Assembly: GCA_012036375.1 (NCBI GenBank)
Contig: JAAUOI010000037.1
Coordinates: 1-14,830 of the forward strand
Origin: Allobrachymonas sp.
GTDB lineage: Bacteria > Pseudomonadota > Gammaproteobacteria > Burkholderiales > Burkholderiaceae_C
Direction: 5' to 3'
Length of the DNA: 14,830 nt
The notes under the pieces were generated by a model that worked only from the letters and a program-made list of their open reading frames with translations, was not told the DNA's origin and ran no database searches. Numbering within the stretch: the stretch's first letter is position 1; the number at the start of each line of letters is the position of its first letter. The translations under genes and the position numbers were made by a program. This document shows positions 1 through 7,972 of the stretch, piece by piece.

Positions 1-241
1 CACGCGCCTCCACCACGCTAAAGCCCAAGCCTTTGAGCGTTTGGCTCATGGCGGCTGCATCGTTGGCGGGGTTGGGTAAAGCGGCGTTGCCAGCGTATGC
101 GCCGTTACCAATGACCAAGGCGATGCGTACATCGCTGGGGGCTTGAGCGACGGTTGGCAACAAAGTGCCAGCGGCCAGCAGCAGGCCAAGTGATCGGATA
201 GTGACCTGTTTGAGAAGAGGATGAGTTGCTACTGATTTCAT
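1..241 (-). CDS. Exported caspase-like (peptidase C14) protein, 5' part only
   Basis: Only the first 80 codons lie in the window; the gene runs off the left edge. The ATG at 241-239 opens a signal peptide (basic start, hydrophobic LGLLLAAGTLL, likely cleavage after AQA near residue 34). Right after it comes RIALVIGNGAYAGNAALPNP, the first beta strand and loop typical of bacterial caspase-like domains, followed by ANDAAAMSQTLKGLGF, the first helix. The catalytic His and Cys would lie outside the window, so activity cannot be judged. It starts 59 nt after the stop of the preceding caspase gene and is read in the same direction, so it probably belongs to the same operon. The first codons overlap a dispersed repeat (228-292), and no clear Shine-Dalgarno sequence precedes the start. 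Family assignment is confident; role is unknown. Confidence 0.8.
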   Translation of the reverse strand, partial: MKSVATHPLLKQVTIRSLGLLLAAGTLLPTVAQAPSDVRIALVIGNGAYAGNAALPNPANDAAAMSQTLKGLGFSVVEAR

Positions 242-292
242 AGCACTTTGCGCAGGTTTTATGCCGGCCAGATGGTTAAAACACTTTAAAAA
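228..292 (+). repeat. Dispersed repeat, copy at the start of the left-edge caspase gene
   Basis: This is the only copy in plus orientation: TACTGATTTCATAGCACTT, TGCGCA, 8 nt, GCCGGC, then CAGATGG, TTAAAACACTTTAAAAA. It fills most of the 59-nt gap after the metacaspase-like gene and includes the first codons (ATG AAA TCA GTA) of the next gene on the minus strand. Confidence 0.72.
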
Positions 293-300
293 TGGGGAGT

Positions 301-2298
301 TCATTTAACTTCCTCCACACTCAGCATCACTGCGCCATACGCATCAGAGCACACCGGGTTTTTGCGACGTGCGGCGGCACTAGTGCATTCTTGCGAGGTG
401 ACTTGGCGGCTGGTGCTCATCAAGCTGCCCAGTTCGGCGCGGCCTTGGGCGTTGTTGAGGGAATTGACGAACGGCCCCGCTTTATTCGCAGGGTTGGCCG
501 CGAGCTTGGCCAAATCGCGTGGGCCATCAGTGACAAGGACGAGTAAATGATTTGTACCTGCTGGCCCGCCTGCACGAACGCGCCAATTGGGGCGCGGCAG
601 TGCCAAAGGCTTACCGGCTTCGATGCGGTTGTTTTGATCTAAATCGTTGGGGAAGAGCATGTAGAGCGATTTGTTATCCGACCCCGCCATGGCCACATAG
701 ACATAACCTGAGCGGTTAGAAGACACATTGAATTCCAGCGCGTCTTCGCCAATTTTGAGGCGCGGCTTGGACACCTGCGCCGAGATACTGCGCTTGGCAT
801 CGCGCTGCTCAAACATTTGACGCAGGGCTTGTTCGCCGGTGAGGGGGGCGATTGGTGCAGCAACTGGGGCGGCTGCAATAACGGGTGCTGGTGAAGGTGC
901 TGGTGCAGCCGCAGGTGGGCGTGCAGGTGCAGATGTTAGAGGTGCAACTGCTACTGGCGCAGGCGCTGGAGCAGAGGCTACAACAGGCGGGCGCGTGGGC
1001 GTGCTTGCAACAGGTGCTGGCGCAGGTGGGGGCGTAGGCGATGGTAGTGGTGCCAGGGACGCAACGGTTGTTTGTGCACCGGGCAAAGCTTGACTAAACC
1101 ATGCAGGAATAAAACCGGTGTTGCCTGAGAGCTGCAAGGTGTGCGGCTTGAATTGCGCATCATTGCGCATGCGCTCATTGATTTTCACTTGCGCGCATTG
1201 GCGAATTTCGTCCATGCTGATCGCGCCCGAGCCATCCAAATCTTTGGCTTCACGCAGCATGCAATCGCGCACGAATTGCGTTGCCAAGCCGCCTTTGTTG
1301 CCATCATCGAAACTGATTTCGTTGTGTAGCGAAGCGCTGATGTGGATCACATCTTGTGGCAAGGCCGTTTTATTTTCGACTTGCTCAACCACCAGATTGC
1401 GGGTTTTGACATTGATGGGTCTTCCGCATTCTTCGCTGATATTCGAGAATTTCGGGCGCAGCGTGCCTTCGTCGTTGGCATTGAGCAGGCCGCGCGTACG
1501 CAGGGGGGAATTCGCTGGAATCACGCCGCCGGAGTGGCAAGCGTCATACATCACAAAGAGTTTGTCCGTCTTGGCAGTGATCGGGCTGAGCAATTCGCTC
1601 ATTTCGCGGTTGGTGATCGTGCCGCGTTGGCCACCATCATGCGCGAGCAAGGCTTCAATGCAACCGCCGTTTGAATCAGGGTAGCGCGTGCCGTGGCCGC
1701 TGTAATGCACAAATACGCGGTCGCCCTCGGCCACTCGGTTGTTTAAATCAGCTAAGGCTTTGCGTATTGCATCGCCTGTGGCTTGGCTGTCTTGCAGATA
1801 AGTGATGTTGCTAGTGGGCACTTGCATGGCGGTGGCCATTTGCGTGGCGGATTCTTTATCCACTTTTGTACCCGGCAGCGGCGGCACCTGTGGATCGGCA
1901 TATTGGCCGACACCAATAATCAATGCATGGCGGTTGCTGCGCGGTGGCAGAGAGCGCACACCTAAAGTCAGCGCCGTATTGACCGTTTGCCCTGTTGCTT
2001 GGCGGCCAGATTCGAGTGAAGATGCCGTCGAGCTGCCCGCTTGCAAATTGAGCGCCGAGGCTCTGAGCCACCCCTGCTGCGCACCCGCTTCCACCAGAGC
2101 CCACCCGCCTTCGAGCGAGATCACGCGCACCGCCGCACCTGCCGCCAGCGGCGCGACCACAGCGGCTGTGGGCATTTTGTCGATGCGTAGTTCGCTCGCG
2201 CGAAGAATCTGCGTATCTTGAGCAAAACTCGGCATCAAGCTGGAAATCGCCATGAGGCTTGCTAGAGTCAGATGATTCTTTTTGAGGCGAATAAGCAT
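301..2298 (-). CDS. Exported SH3b / metacaspase-like protease with EF-hand loop and DUF4384-type C-terminus
   Basis: Intact 665-residue protein. Visible parts in order: signal peptide (residues 1-26, cleavage after SFA), a bacterial SH3-like segment (about 28-84, with GGWALVEA and GWLRASALNL), a caspase-like domain (about 122-400), a long Pro/Ala linker (about 415-486), and a C-terminal region (about 515-600, GYVYVAMAG and LYMLFPNDLDQNN) resembling DUF4384. The catalytic pair is present: His202 in HYSGHGT and Cys254 in DACHSGG, the metacaspase-type wording. Residues 353-364 form a canonical EF-hand calcium loop inside the protease domain. The ATG at 2298 is preceded by AAGGA with 7 nt spacing, and the gene begins 20 nt after the CHAT gene stop. 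Expected location is periplasm or envelope. Protease activity, calcium control and substrate are inference; metacaspases as a family often need calcium and cleave after basic residues. Confidence 0.88.
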   Translation of the reverse strand: MLIRLKKNHLTLASLMAISSLMPSFAQDTQILRASELRIDKMPTAAVVAPLAAGAAVRVISLEGGWALVEAGAQQGWLRASALNLQAGSSTASSLESGRQATGQTVNTALTLGVRSLPPRSNRHALIIGVGQYADPQVPPLPGTKVDKESATQMATAMQVPTSNITYLQDSQATGDAIRKALADLNNRVAEGDRVFVHYSGHGTRYPDSNGGCIEALLAHDGGQRGTITNREMSELLSPITAKTDKLFVMYDACHSGGVIPANSPLRTRGLLNANDEGTLRPKFSNISEECGRPINVKTRNLVVEQVENKTALPQDVIHISASLHNEISFDDGNKGGLATQFVRDCMLREAKDLDGSGAISMDEIRQCAQVKINERMRNDAQFKPHTLQLSGNTGFIPAWFSQALPGAQTTVASLAPLPSPTPPPAPAPVASTPTRPPVVASAPAPAPVAVAPLTSAPARPPAAAPAPSPAPVIAAAPVAAPIAPLTGEQALRQMFEQRDAKRSISAQVSKPRLKIGEDALEFNVSSNRSGYVYVAMAGSDNKSLYMLFPNDLDQNNRIEAGKPLALPRPNWRVRAGGPAGTNHLLVLVTDGPRDLAKLAANPANKAGPFVNSLNNAQGRAELGSLMSTSRQVTSQECTSAAARRKNPVCSDAYGAVMLSVEEVK
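1207..1242 (-). other. EF-hand calcium-binding loop within the metacaspase-like domain
   Basis: Codons 353-364 of the 665-residue protein read DLDGSGAISMDE. Asp at 1, Asp at 3, Ser at 5, Gly at 6, Ile at 8, Ser at 9 and Glu at 12 fit the canonical 12-residue EF-hand loop. The following residues (IRQCAQVKINERM) could form the exiting helix. Only one loop is seen, so it may act singly or in a dimer. Confidence 0.8.
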
Positions 2299-2318
2299 GA
2301 CCTTTTCCTTGTAAAAAA

Positions 2319-4486
2319 TTAATTAGGTTGTCCAACAAGCACAAATGCTGCCCACATGAATGGCGACGAAAACTCTGGACGCCGAATCAAGCTCAACTGT
2401 GCCTCACGCAGCGCTTGGCTGCTCGTATCTTTGGCAACACTTTTGTAGAACTCATTCATCAGTTGCGCGGTGGCTTCATCATTCACCGGCCATAAAGAGA
2501 CCAGCATCCTAGGCGCACCCGCCATCATTACAGCGCTTTTAAAGCCTGCGAATTCATCGCCACGTGCTACGCGGCCAATACCGCTGTTACAAGCAGACAA
2601 TGCGACCAAGCTTGTTTTAGATAAACGCAAGGATCTGAAATCGCCCACCTCCAATTGACCGCCTGCTCGCCCGGAGTTTGCTGTGGGATTAGCCAGCAAA
2701 ACATAGCTGTGTTTGGGATCGAGTTCGTCAACGAAAGCATGAGCTGCCAAATGCAATACGCCAGCGCTAGACGCTTGCTCTAAAACACGTTGACGACTCG
2801 CCTCTTTCCTGATGTGAACCTGTGTGCTGTTGTAGAGCGTTTTGAGGTTTTCAACTTCTGCTTGTGAGCCAGGCAAATCTAATTTGCTGTCGTTTACATC
2901 AGGGTTGCCAAGAGCAAGAATATTCGAAAGCGATGGTGGGATGGGCAGATTGATTCCGCTTTGCGCAGCCATCACACTGGCTGATAGGGTGTAGCTGATT
3001 TCTCGCTCTTCGATCCACCATTTCTTACCGCTTGCGCTGCTCGTAGTAAGCGCTTGAAATGGTAAAAATGAAAAAACGAATGCGGTGCAATAACGATGGA
3101 TTTACTTTCAGGCAAATCCAAAGGCTTTACTAAGCGATTGAACAAGTTTTCACCAACAGTTCGAACTTGCGTTAGCCGCTCACCCTCAATCGCTTTTCTA
3201 AATACTTCCACTTGTGTGCCTAGCTCTATGCGATCAACAGCGATGCTCGTGCCCTTGATTGCATCGCCTGAAACTTGCCAAACAAGAATCTTCTTGGGTA
3301 GGGTGTAGTAGCTCAGAAGAACGGAATTCTTTGGCAATGCAGCCTGAATTTCTATCAAGCCAACGACGCGTGGCGCTTGCGTGCTTTTCAAGCGGAGCGT
3401 ATCTAGCGTTGCGCGTGCTCGCGCACGCTCACTCACCTCGAAAGCCTCCGTCCAGCGCCCAGCGTCGGCCAATAGTTCTAAGGTTTCTTCAAAAATGACC
3501 TGTGTGTTGGCAAATAAGCTTGCCTTCATTTCCGAAGAACGAAAACCTGAACGAACCTTCTCCAGTTGGCTTACTGCGGCAAGCGCAGCTTCAATAGCCT
3601 GTGCAGTTTGAGCTGAGCTGGCATGAAGCCGCGATGAAAGATGCAGAGCCCAAGCCGACTCGTAACCATTCTTTGATTGAGCTGCCAATTCTTTGAGAGT
3701 TTGCACGCTAGCAGCTGCAACATCCGCTTGCTTTCTAGCAATAGCCTCTGTTGCAAGTGCGCGAGTGGCTATCATTTTGAAATCTGTATCACCAGTTTTT
3801 GACAAAGCGACCAACGCAGTGATTCCTTCAGGCTGCCCGAGCCTAGCTTGAGTGTTAGCAATCGCAAGCTTGCCAAGGTCTTTATAAACACCACCCCCTA
3901 AGAAAGGAAGTTTGGCATAGGAATCTTGATAAAGACGGAGTGCCTCGGTGTAATGCGCTTGCCGAAAAGCTACATCACCAAGCGTTTTGATGGCTTCTTG
4001 CCGGATTTGAGCGTTGACATCAACTCGGCTGTCATTAATTTTGTTGGCAAACTCAAGAGCGCGCTCAGCCCATGCTTTGGCTAATGGCAAATCACCCGCC
4101 CAACTATAAGCAATGGATAAATCCCGCGCCGCATATGCAGTTGCAACAGGATTTGCACCTCCCGTTTCACCACCCCCGCCGATGTGCAGTGCTTTGCTGG
4201 CGTTGCGAACAGCGAGTCGAAATTCTCCACGATCTGAGTTTCCGCGTGAAATTCCGCAATAGTTCCCCCAATCGCGCTTGCGCGGGTCGTCTTCATAAAG
4301 CACAGAACCCAATCGCGACATGCTTGCTATCGATTCCACATCGCTGGCGAATGCATCAGCGTTTGCAGGCTTACTCATTTTCAAAGAGCCACTTGAGGCA
4401 GGAGGCGTGATGATGCTTTGAGCAAAGCTTCCAACTGTTGCGCAAACAAAGCCGCAAGCCAAGGTGAAGCGAAATAATGAGTTCAT
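2319..4486 (-). CDS. Exported TPR-CHAT protease-like protein (frame-broken at 3064-3068)
   Basis: Two reading frames (4486-2972 and 2975-2319) form one CHAT protein of 722 residues if a single T is restored in the T5 tract (minus strand) at 3064-3068. The rebuilt text runs IAPHSFFHFLPFQALTT, the usual start of a CHAT domain, and no stop occurs in the joined frame. Visible parts: signal peptide 1-22 (cleavage after SFA), helical TPR-like repeats about 112-215 with further helices to about 390, and a CHAT domain about 400-722. Catalytic residues are His583 in HLAAHAFVD and Cys633 in LSACNSG (repaired numbering), followed by the family's GFKSAVMMAGAPRMLVSLWPVNDEAT segment. The gene lies 31 nt after the CHASE2 gene and 20 nt before the metacaspase-like gene. 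CHAT proteins are caspase-clan proteases with TPR-controlled activity; an exported one would act in the periplasm. The substrate is unknown. Confidence 0.85.
3064..3068 (-). other. Single-base frame break in the CHAT gene
   Basis: The minus strand reads CAT TTT TAC CAT TTC in the upstream frame. One extra T gives CAT TTT TTA CCA TTT CAA (H F L P F Q), which restores the expected CHAT sequence. The total span of 2168 nt is one short of a multiple of three, as expected for one lost base. Confidence 0.85.
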
Positions 4487-4517
4487 GCGTAGAGCCTTGT
4501 TTGTGTAGAAGTAAAGA

Positions 4518-6173
4518 TTAAGCTTTTGAATGGATCGTCAGTTGAACCAGTAATTGCTGGCTTTGTTGAGCGAGGCTACTGCGGCTACTGTCTGATGTAG
4601 TGCTAACCGTGCCCATCGCGTACGTAAGGTCATGCTCTGCAAGATGGCTTCGAAGAAGCCCAAGCTGAGCTGATGGCCCATGGATGCAAACATAGTGCAA
4701 AGCTTCCGGCCAGCGCAGACGAGCTGGCCAAGTGGCGCTGGCATCGCCGCCGATAACTCTGCACAGAGGCGCATGCAATTCCAATTGGCGAATCAAGCGA
4801 TCAAGGCCTGCATCGGCAGCAGGCATTTTCAAATGCAGCGGTAGCAATGCGACGTCTTTTGCAACTGGCGTATCACCACACCAATAGTTATGCCGCCAAC
4901 CATTCCACAGCTTGAGCAGCGCGATGAACAGCAGCGCAATCCCCACCGATAAATGCAAATCAATGAACAAACCGCCGACATGCAGCGAGGCATAGCTGAT
5001 GCCTAGCAAGACGGCGGGCAGAGGAATCAGCCAATGATCCAGCGCCTTCACGCCATGGCGCAACACCCAAGCTGCCATTGCCAGCACCAAGAGCACCGCT
5101 GTTGTAGCCAGCAGCCAAGCTGGCAACTCAGCCCAGCGCTGATCGTTGATCGCGTTGTCAATCGCGGTTGCCAGAATATCCACGCCGGCATGCCCTGAGC
5201 CTAAAGAGCTGGCATGGATGTCATGCAAGCTAGAAGCTGTGGAGCCGATCAATACGATCTTGCCCGCAAAGCTAGGAACGGCTCGTAAGCTTTTGCCGCC
5301 TTCGGCCTGCGCGAACACATCAGAAAAAGGAATTCGGGGGTAACTATTGGCCTGCTTGCGCCAAACGATCAGCGATGGTTTTTTGACATCATTTAGGCCG
5401 CTAGCCGGCAAAAAATGTGCGCAAGGTGCTATTCTTTTAATAGCGTTCACAGTGCTTGAAACTGCATTTGAGGCTGCATTTAAACTACGGCAAATCGCCA
5501 ATGCAATCGACTGAATGCTGCTGCCATCTGCCAAATTTTCTGCATAGCGATAGCGGCGCAGTACGCCATCTGCATCTGGGTGGCCATTGTTGAACCCTAG
5601 TTTGCCCGCTGCAACGCTTGGCAATGCGGGCGCGATCAGTGCGACGGTAGAGGTTTTTGTAGCGTCGCTTCCCTGCGTGAGCCAAAGGCCGGGTAATGCA
5701 CGAGCATCTAGTTGGCTTTGCGCATCAAACGCAGGCGGCAGCCGCGTCACAGAAAAATGACTGTGCAAGCTGCGCCCCGCTGCGGCATCAAAGGCTTTGT
5801 CTCCTCCGGGGGAGAGCCGATCAGGATCGGCAAACAAAATATCCCAAGCAATGGCTGCGGGCTGTTGTTTTTCCAAATGATCCAAGACAGTGGCCAGCGT
5901 ATCGCGCGGCCAAGGCCAGCGGCCAAATTCTTTGCTCATGGCCTGCAAAGAAGCCTCATCAATATCGATGATCACGATGCGCGGATCTGCGGCTGGCGCA
6001 TACAAGCGCGCACGCACCATCGCGTCGTAGGTCGAGTTGGCTATGCCCGAAGACAATTTGAACACCAGCAAATCGCTCACCGCCCAAGCGCTCAGCGCCA
6101 AGGCCAAACCCCAAGTTACGCCACGTAGTGGCAGCGCCCCCAGCCAAAGAGTGAAGCGTTGCCAAGCTTGCAT
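4518..6173 (-). CDS. CHASE2-domain membrane sensor without a recognisable output domain
   Basis: Intact 551-residue protein. It has an N-terminal membrane anchor (about 18-40), a CHASE2 extracytoplasmic sensor domain (about 44-345), three closely spaced membrane segments (about 352-371, 380-400 and 403-424) and a roughly 125-residue C-terminal tail. CHASE2 hallmarks are clear: DPRIVIIDIDEASL, GRWPWPRDTLATVL, IAWDILFADPDR, GHPDADGVLRRYRY and GKIVLIGSTASSLHD with GVDILATAID. The tail (427-551) contains no histidine kinase, nucleotide cyclase, GGDEF or Ser/Thr kinase motif that I can recognise. The gene begins 5 nt after the preceding caspase gene and ends 31 nt before the CHAT gene, so co-translation with exported proteases is likely. 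A dispersed repeat (5392-5442) encodes residues around 245-262. The ligand is unknown; sensing an envelope signal for the neighbouring proteases is inference. Confidence 0.88.
   Translation of the reverse strand: MQAWQRFTLWLGALPLRGVTWGLALALSAWAVSDLLVFKLSSGIANSTYDAMVRARLYAPAADPRIVIIDIDEASLQAMSKEFGRWPWPRDTLATVLDHLEKQQPAAIAWDILFADPDRLSPGGDKAFDAAAGRSLHSHFSVTRLPPAFDAQSQLDARALPGLWLTQGSDATKTSTVALIAPALPSVAAGKLGFNNGHPDADGVLRRYRYAENLADGSSIQSIALAICRSLNAASNAVSSTVNAIKRIAPCAHFLPASGLNDVKKPSLIVWRKQANSYPRIPFSDVFAQAEGGKSLRAVPSFAGKIVLIGSTASSLHDIHASSLGSGHAGVDILATAIDNAINDQRWAELPAWLLATTAVLLVLAMAAWVLRHGVKALDHWLIPLPAVLLGISYASLHVGGLFIDLHLSVGIALLFIALLKLWNGWRHNYWCGDTPVAKDVALLPLHLKMPAADAGLDRLIRQLELHAPLCRVIGGDASATWPARLRWPEALHYVCIHGPSAQLGLLRSHLAEHDLTYAMGTVSTTSDSSRSSLAQQSQQLLVQLTIHSKA
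5392..5442 (-). repeat. Dispersed repeat, copy within the CHASE2 gene
   Basis: The minus strand begins TATTAAAAGAATAGCACCT, then TGCGCA, 8 nt, GCCGGC and TAGCGGCCTAAATGATG. It is read as A I K R I A P C A H F L P A S G L N D inside the CHASE2 domain, before the GKIVLIGSTA motif. Confidence 0.72.
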
Positions 6174-6178
6174 AGGTC

Positions 6179-7965
6179 TTAGCGCTTGGCCAGCGCTTCA
6201 TCAGCGCCGCGCACGGAATAACTCGTGAGCTCGTGGCGTTCAAAGCGTTCGATTTGACCTGAACTGCGTCGTACTTCTACTTCTGTGGCTACAAAATTTC
6301 GCAATGCAGGCACATACCACACAGTCTCTTGCCACCTGTTATTGCCACCATAACCATTGAATTCGATGCGCCAAGCTTCAAACTCGCCTGCCGGCACCCT
6401 CACCGATTCCTTACGGACGACTTTGAACTTTCCATATCGCTGCCAAGTACTTTTGTCACCTTTAGCGGGGACGAATGTGCCTGTGTCCTTGAAATCCCAG
6501 CTGTAGCCTTCAATCAATTGCGTAGGCTTCCACGCAAAACCCCCATCAAAAATGCGTGAGCTGCCATCATCATTCATCTGAAATTTAACCGAACCATCGG
6601 CAAACCAAGCTACCCGTCCGCCGTTCAAACGAATCGTGTTATCGGCGTCAATCTTATCAATACGTCGCGCCCAGTTACTGACCACTTCCTTTTGAATTTA
6701 TCAACTGTTTGAAAACGCCACGTATCTCCAACGGTATAGCCCGCTGCGCTACTCGCAAGGGCTGGGCGAGTGCCCATACTGGTTTGCGTTGCCACAGGTG
6801 CGGATGATGCAGTCAGCTGCGCTAGAAGTTCCTCTGTCCGTTTATCTAAAGCGACTTGAAGATCCTCGTTCGGCTTAGCAGCTGGCGATTGAATTGAGGC
6901 TGACGGGCTGGGTGTTGGCGCAGGCGGGCGTGTCCCAACAGGTGCTTGTGCTGCAACAGTAGGTGGTGTTGTAGCCGCTGTTGGTGCTAGTGCTGGCTGT
7001 AATTGTGCAATCCGTGTCTTAGCAAGTTCAGCAAAGCGCCCTGTCGGGTAGCGATTTAAATAAACGCGCAGTTCAATGATTTGCGATGAGCCTTTGACTG
7101 CATCCCAGAGCGCTTGCTCCGTGTCGATACGGCCTGTATTTGCCCCACCGCGAAAGAAGAAATCTCCTTCGAGCGAGGTCGCTTCCCAAGGCACTTGTTT
7201 GCCTTGCGAATCACGGCGCACATTGGCGCGCACTTGCTTGAACACATCTTCCACCTTCATGCCATCTTTGCGCAAGGCTTCCAAAAGATGTTGGGTGTAG
7301 AGGCCGTTTTGTCCTGTGCCATCGCTGGCTACCATGCCTGGGCTGGTGGCAAAAGCGACCAGTGTGCCAATCGGCGCGTCCATCTGCGCCAAGCCCGCTT
7401 GGCCATTGCGTGTGCTGCGCGTGAAGGGGTTGTTGCGGCAGGCATCCAAAATCATGATGTTGGTGCCATTGCCTGCGGCTTCCATTTTGTCGAGCACAGC
7501 CTGCGCGTCCACAGCGCTGTAGGCCACTTCATCTTCTCGATCTACATTTGCGCCGACGGGGATCAAGAAGTTTCTTCCCTTGATTTGCATGCCGTGGCCG
7601 GCGTAATAAAAGAGGCCCGTGCCGCCGGCCTTGAGCTTGTCGCCAAACTCACGTAAAGCGCTTTGCATGCTGCGCTGATCTGCGTTCTCGCGCAGAATCA
7701 CCACAAAGCCCGCTTCTTGCAGCGCCTTGGCCATGCCCTTGGCATCGTTGACCGGGTTGAGCAGCGGTGCTTCTTTGTAGGCAGCATTGCCAATCACCAA
7801 TGCCACGCGCTGACTTCGGGTGGCGGGCGCAACAGCAGTGCGCTCGACCAGTAAGTTGCGGTCTGGCTGCGCATTCTGCTGGGCATGGGCTGGCATCAAT
7901 GTATGCGCAGTGCAGCAATAAGCACAAGCCATTGCAAGAAGTCGTAGTTGTAGTGGGATCGGCAT
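6179..7965 (-). CDS. Exported caspase-like (peptidase C14) protein with beta-rich C-terminal domain (frame-broken near 6690)
   Basis: Two frames (7965-6625 and 6685-6179) join into a 595-residue protein if one base is restored in the AAAAGG tract at 6688-6693. Parts: signal peptide 1-28 (cleavage after AHA), caspase-like domain about 52-275, a YLNRYPTGRF repeat segment about 283-320, a Pro/Ala/Thr linker about 322-405, and a C-terminal domain about 408-590 rich in Trp and beta-like stretches (VGDTWRFQTVD, GGFAWKPTQLIEGYSWDF, WQETVWYVPALRNFVATEVE) that I cannot name. Catalytic His124 (YYAGHG) and Cys176 (LDACRNNPF) are both present. I chose the ATG at 7965 because a signal peptide follows and it lies 7 nt after the OmpA-like stop; an in-frame start at 8166 would add 67 residues overlapping the OmpA domain. 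The CHASE2 gene starts 5 nt downstream. The substrate is unknown. Confidence 0.85.
6688..6693 (-). other. Single-base frame break in the first caspase gene
   Basis: The minus strand reads TTC AAA AGG AAG TGG in the upstream frame, which reaches a stop at 6625-6627. One extra A or G in AAAAGG gives K F K (K or R) E V V S N W, which continues into the downstream frame without a stop. The span from 7965 to 6179 is one base short of a multiple of three. Confidence 0.82.
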
Positions 7966-7972
7966 AGTGAGT

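Noticed and set aside
839..1093. Plus-strand Gly/Ala-rich reading frame
   Set aside because: It is the reverse complement of the Pro/Ala linker of the metacaspase-like protein and has no homology signal.
2319..2975. A separate small CHAT protein starting at 2975
   Set aside because: Its frame continues upstream into clear CHAT sequence (LPFQALTT...) after correcting one base, and its start lacks a ribosome binding site; it is the C-terminal part of the larger gene.
3050..3080. Programmed -1 frameshift joining the TPR and CHAT halves
   Set aside because: The slip site does not fit the X XXY YYZ pattern, no obvious stimulatory stem-loop was found by eye, and unrelated genes in the window show the same type of one-base loss.
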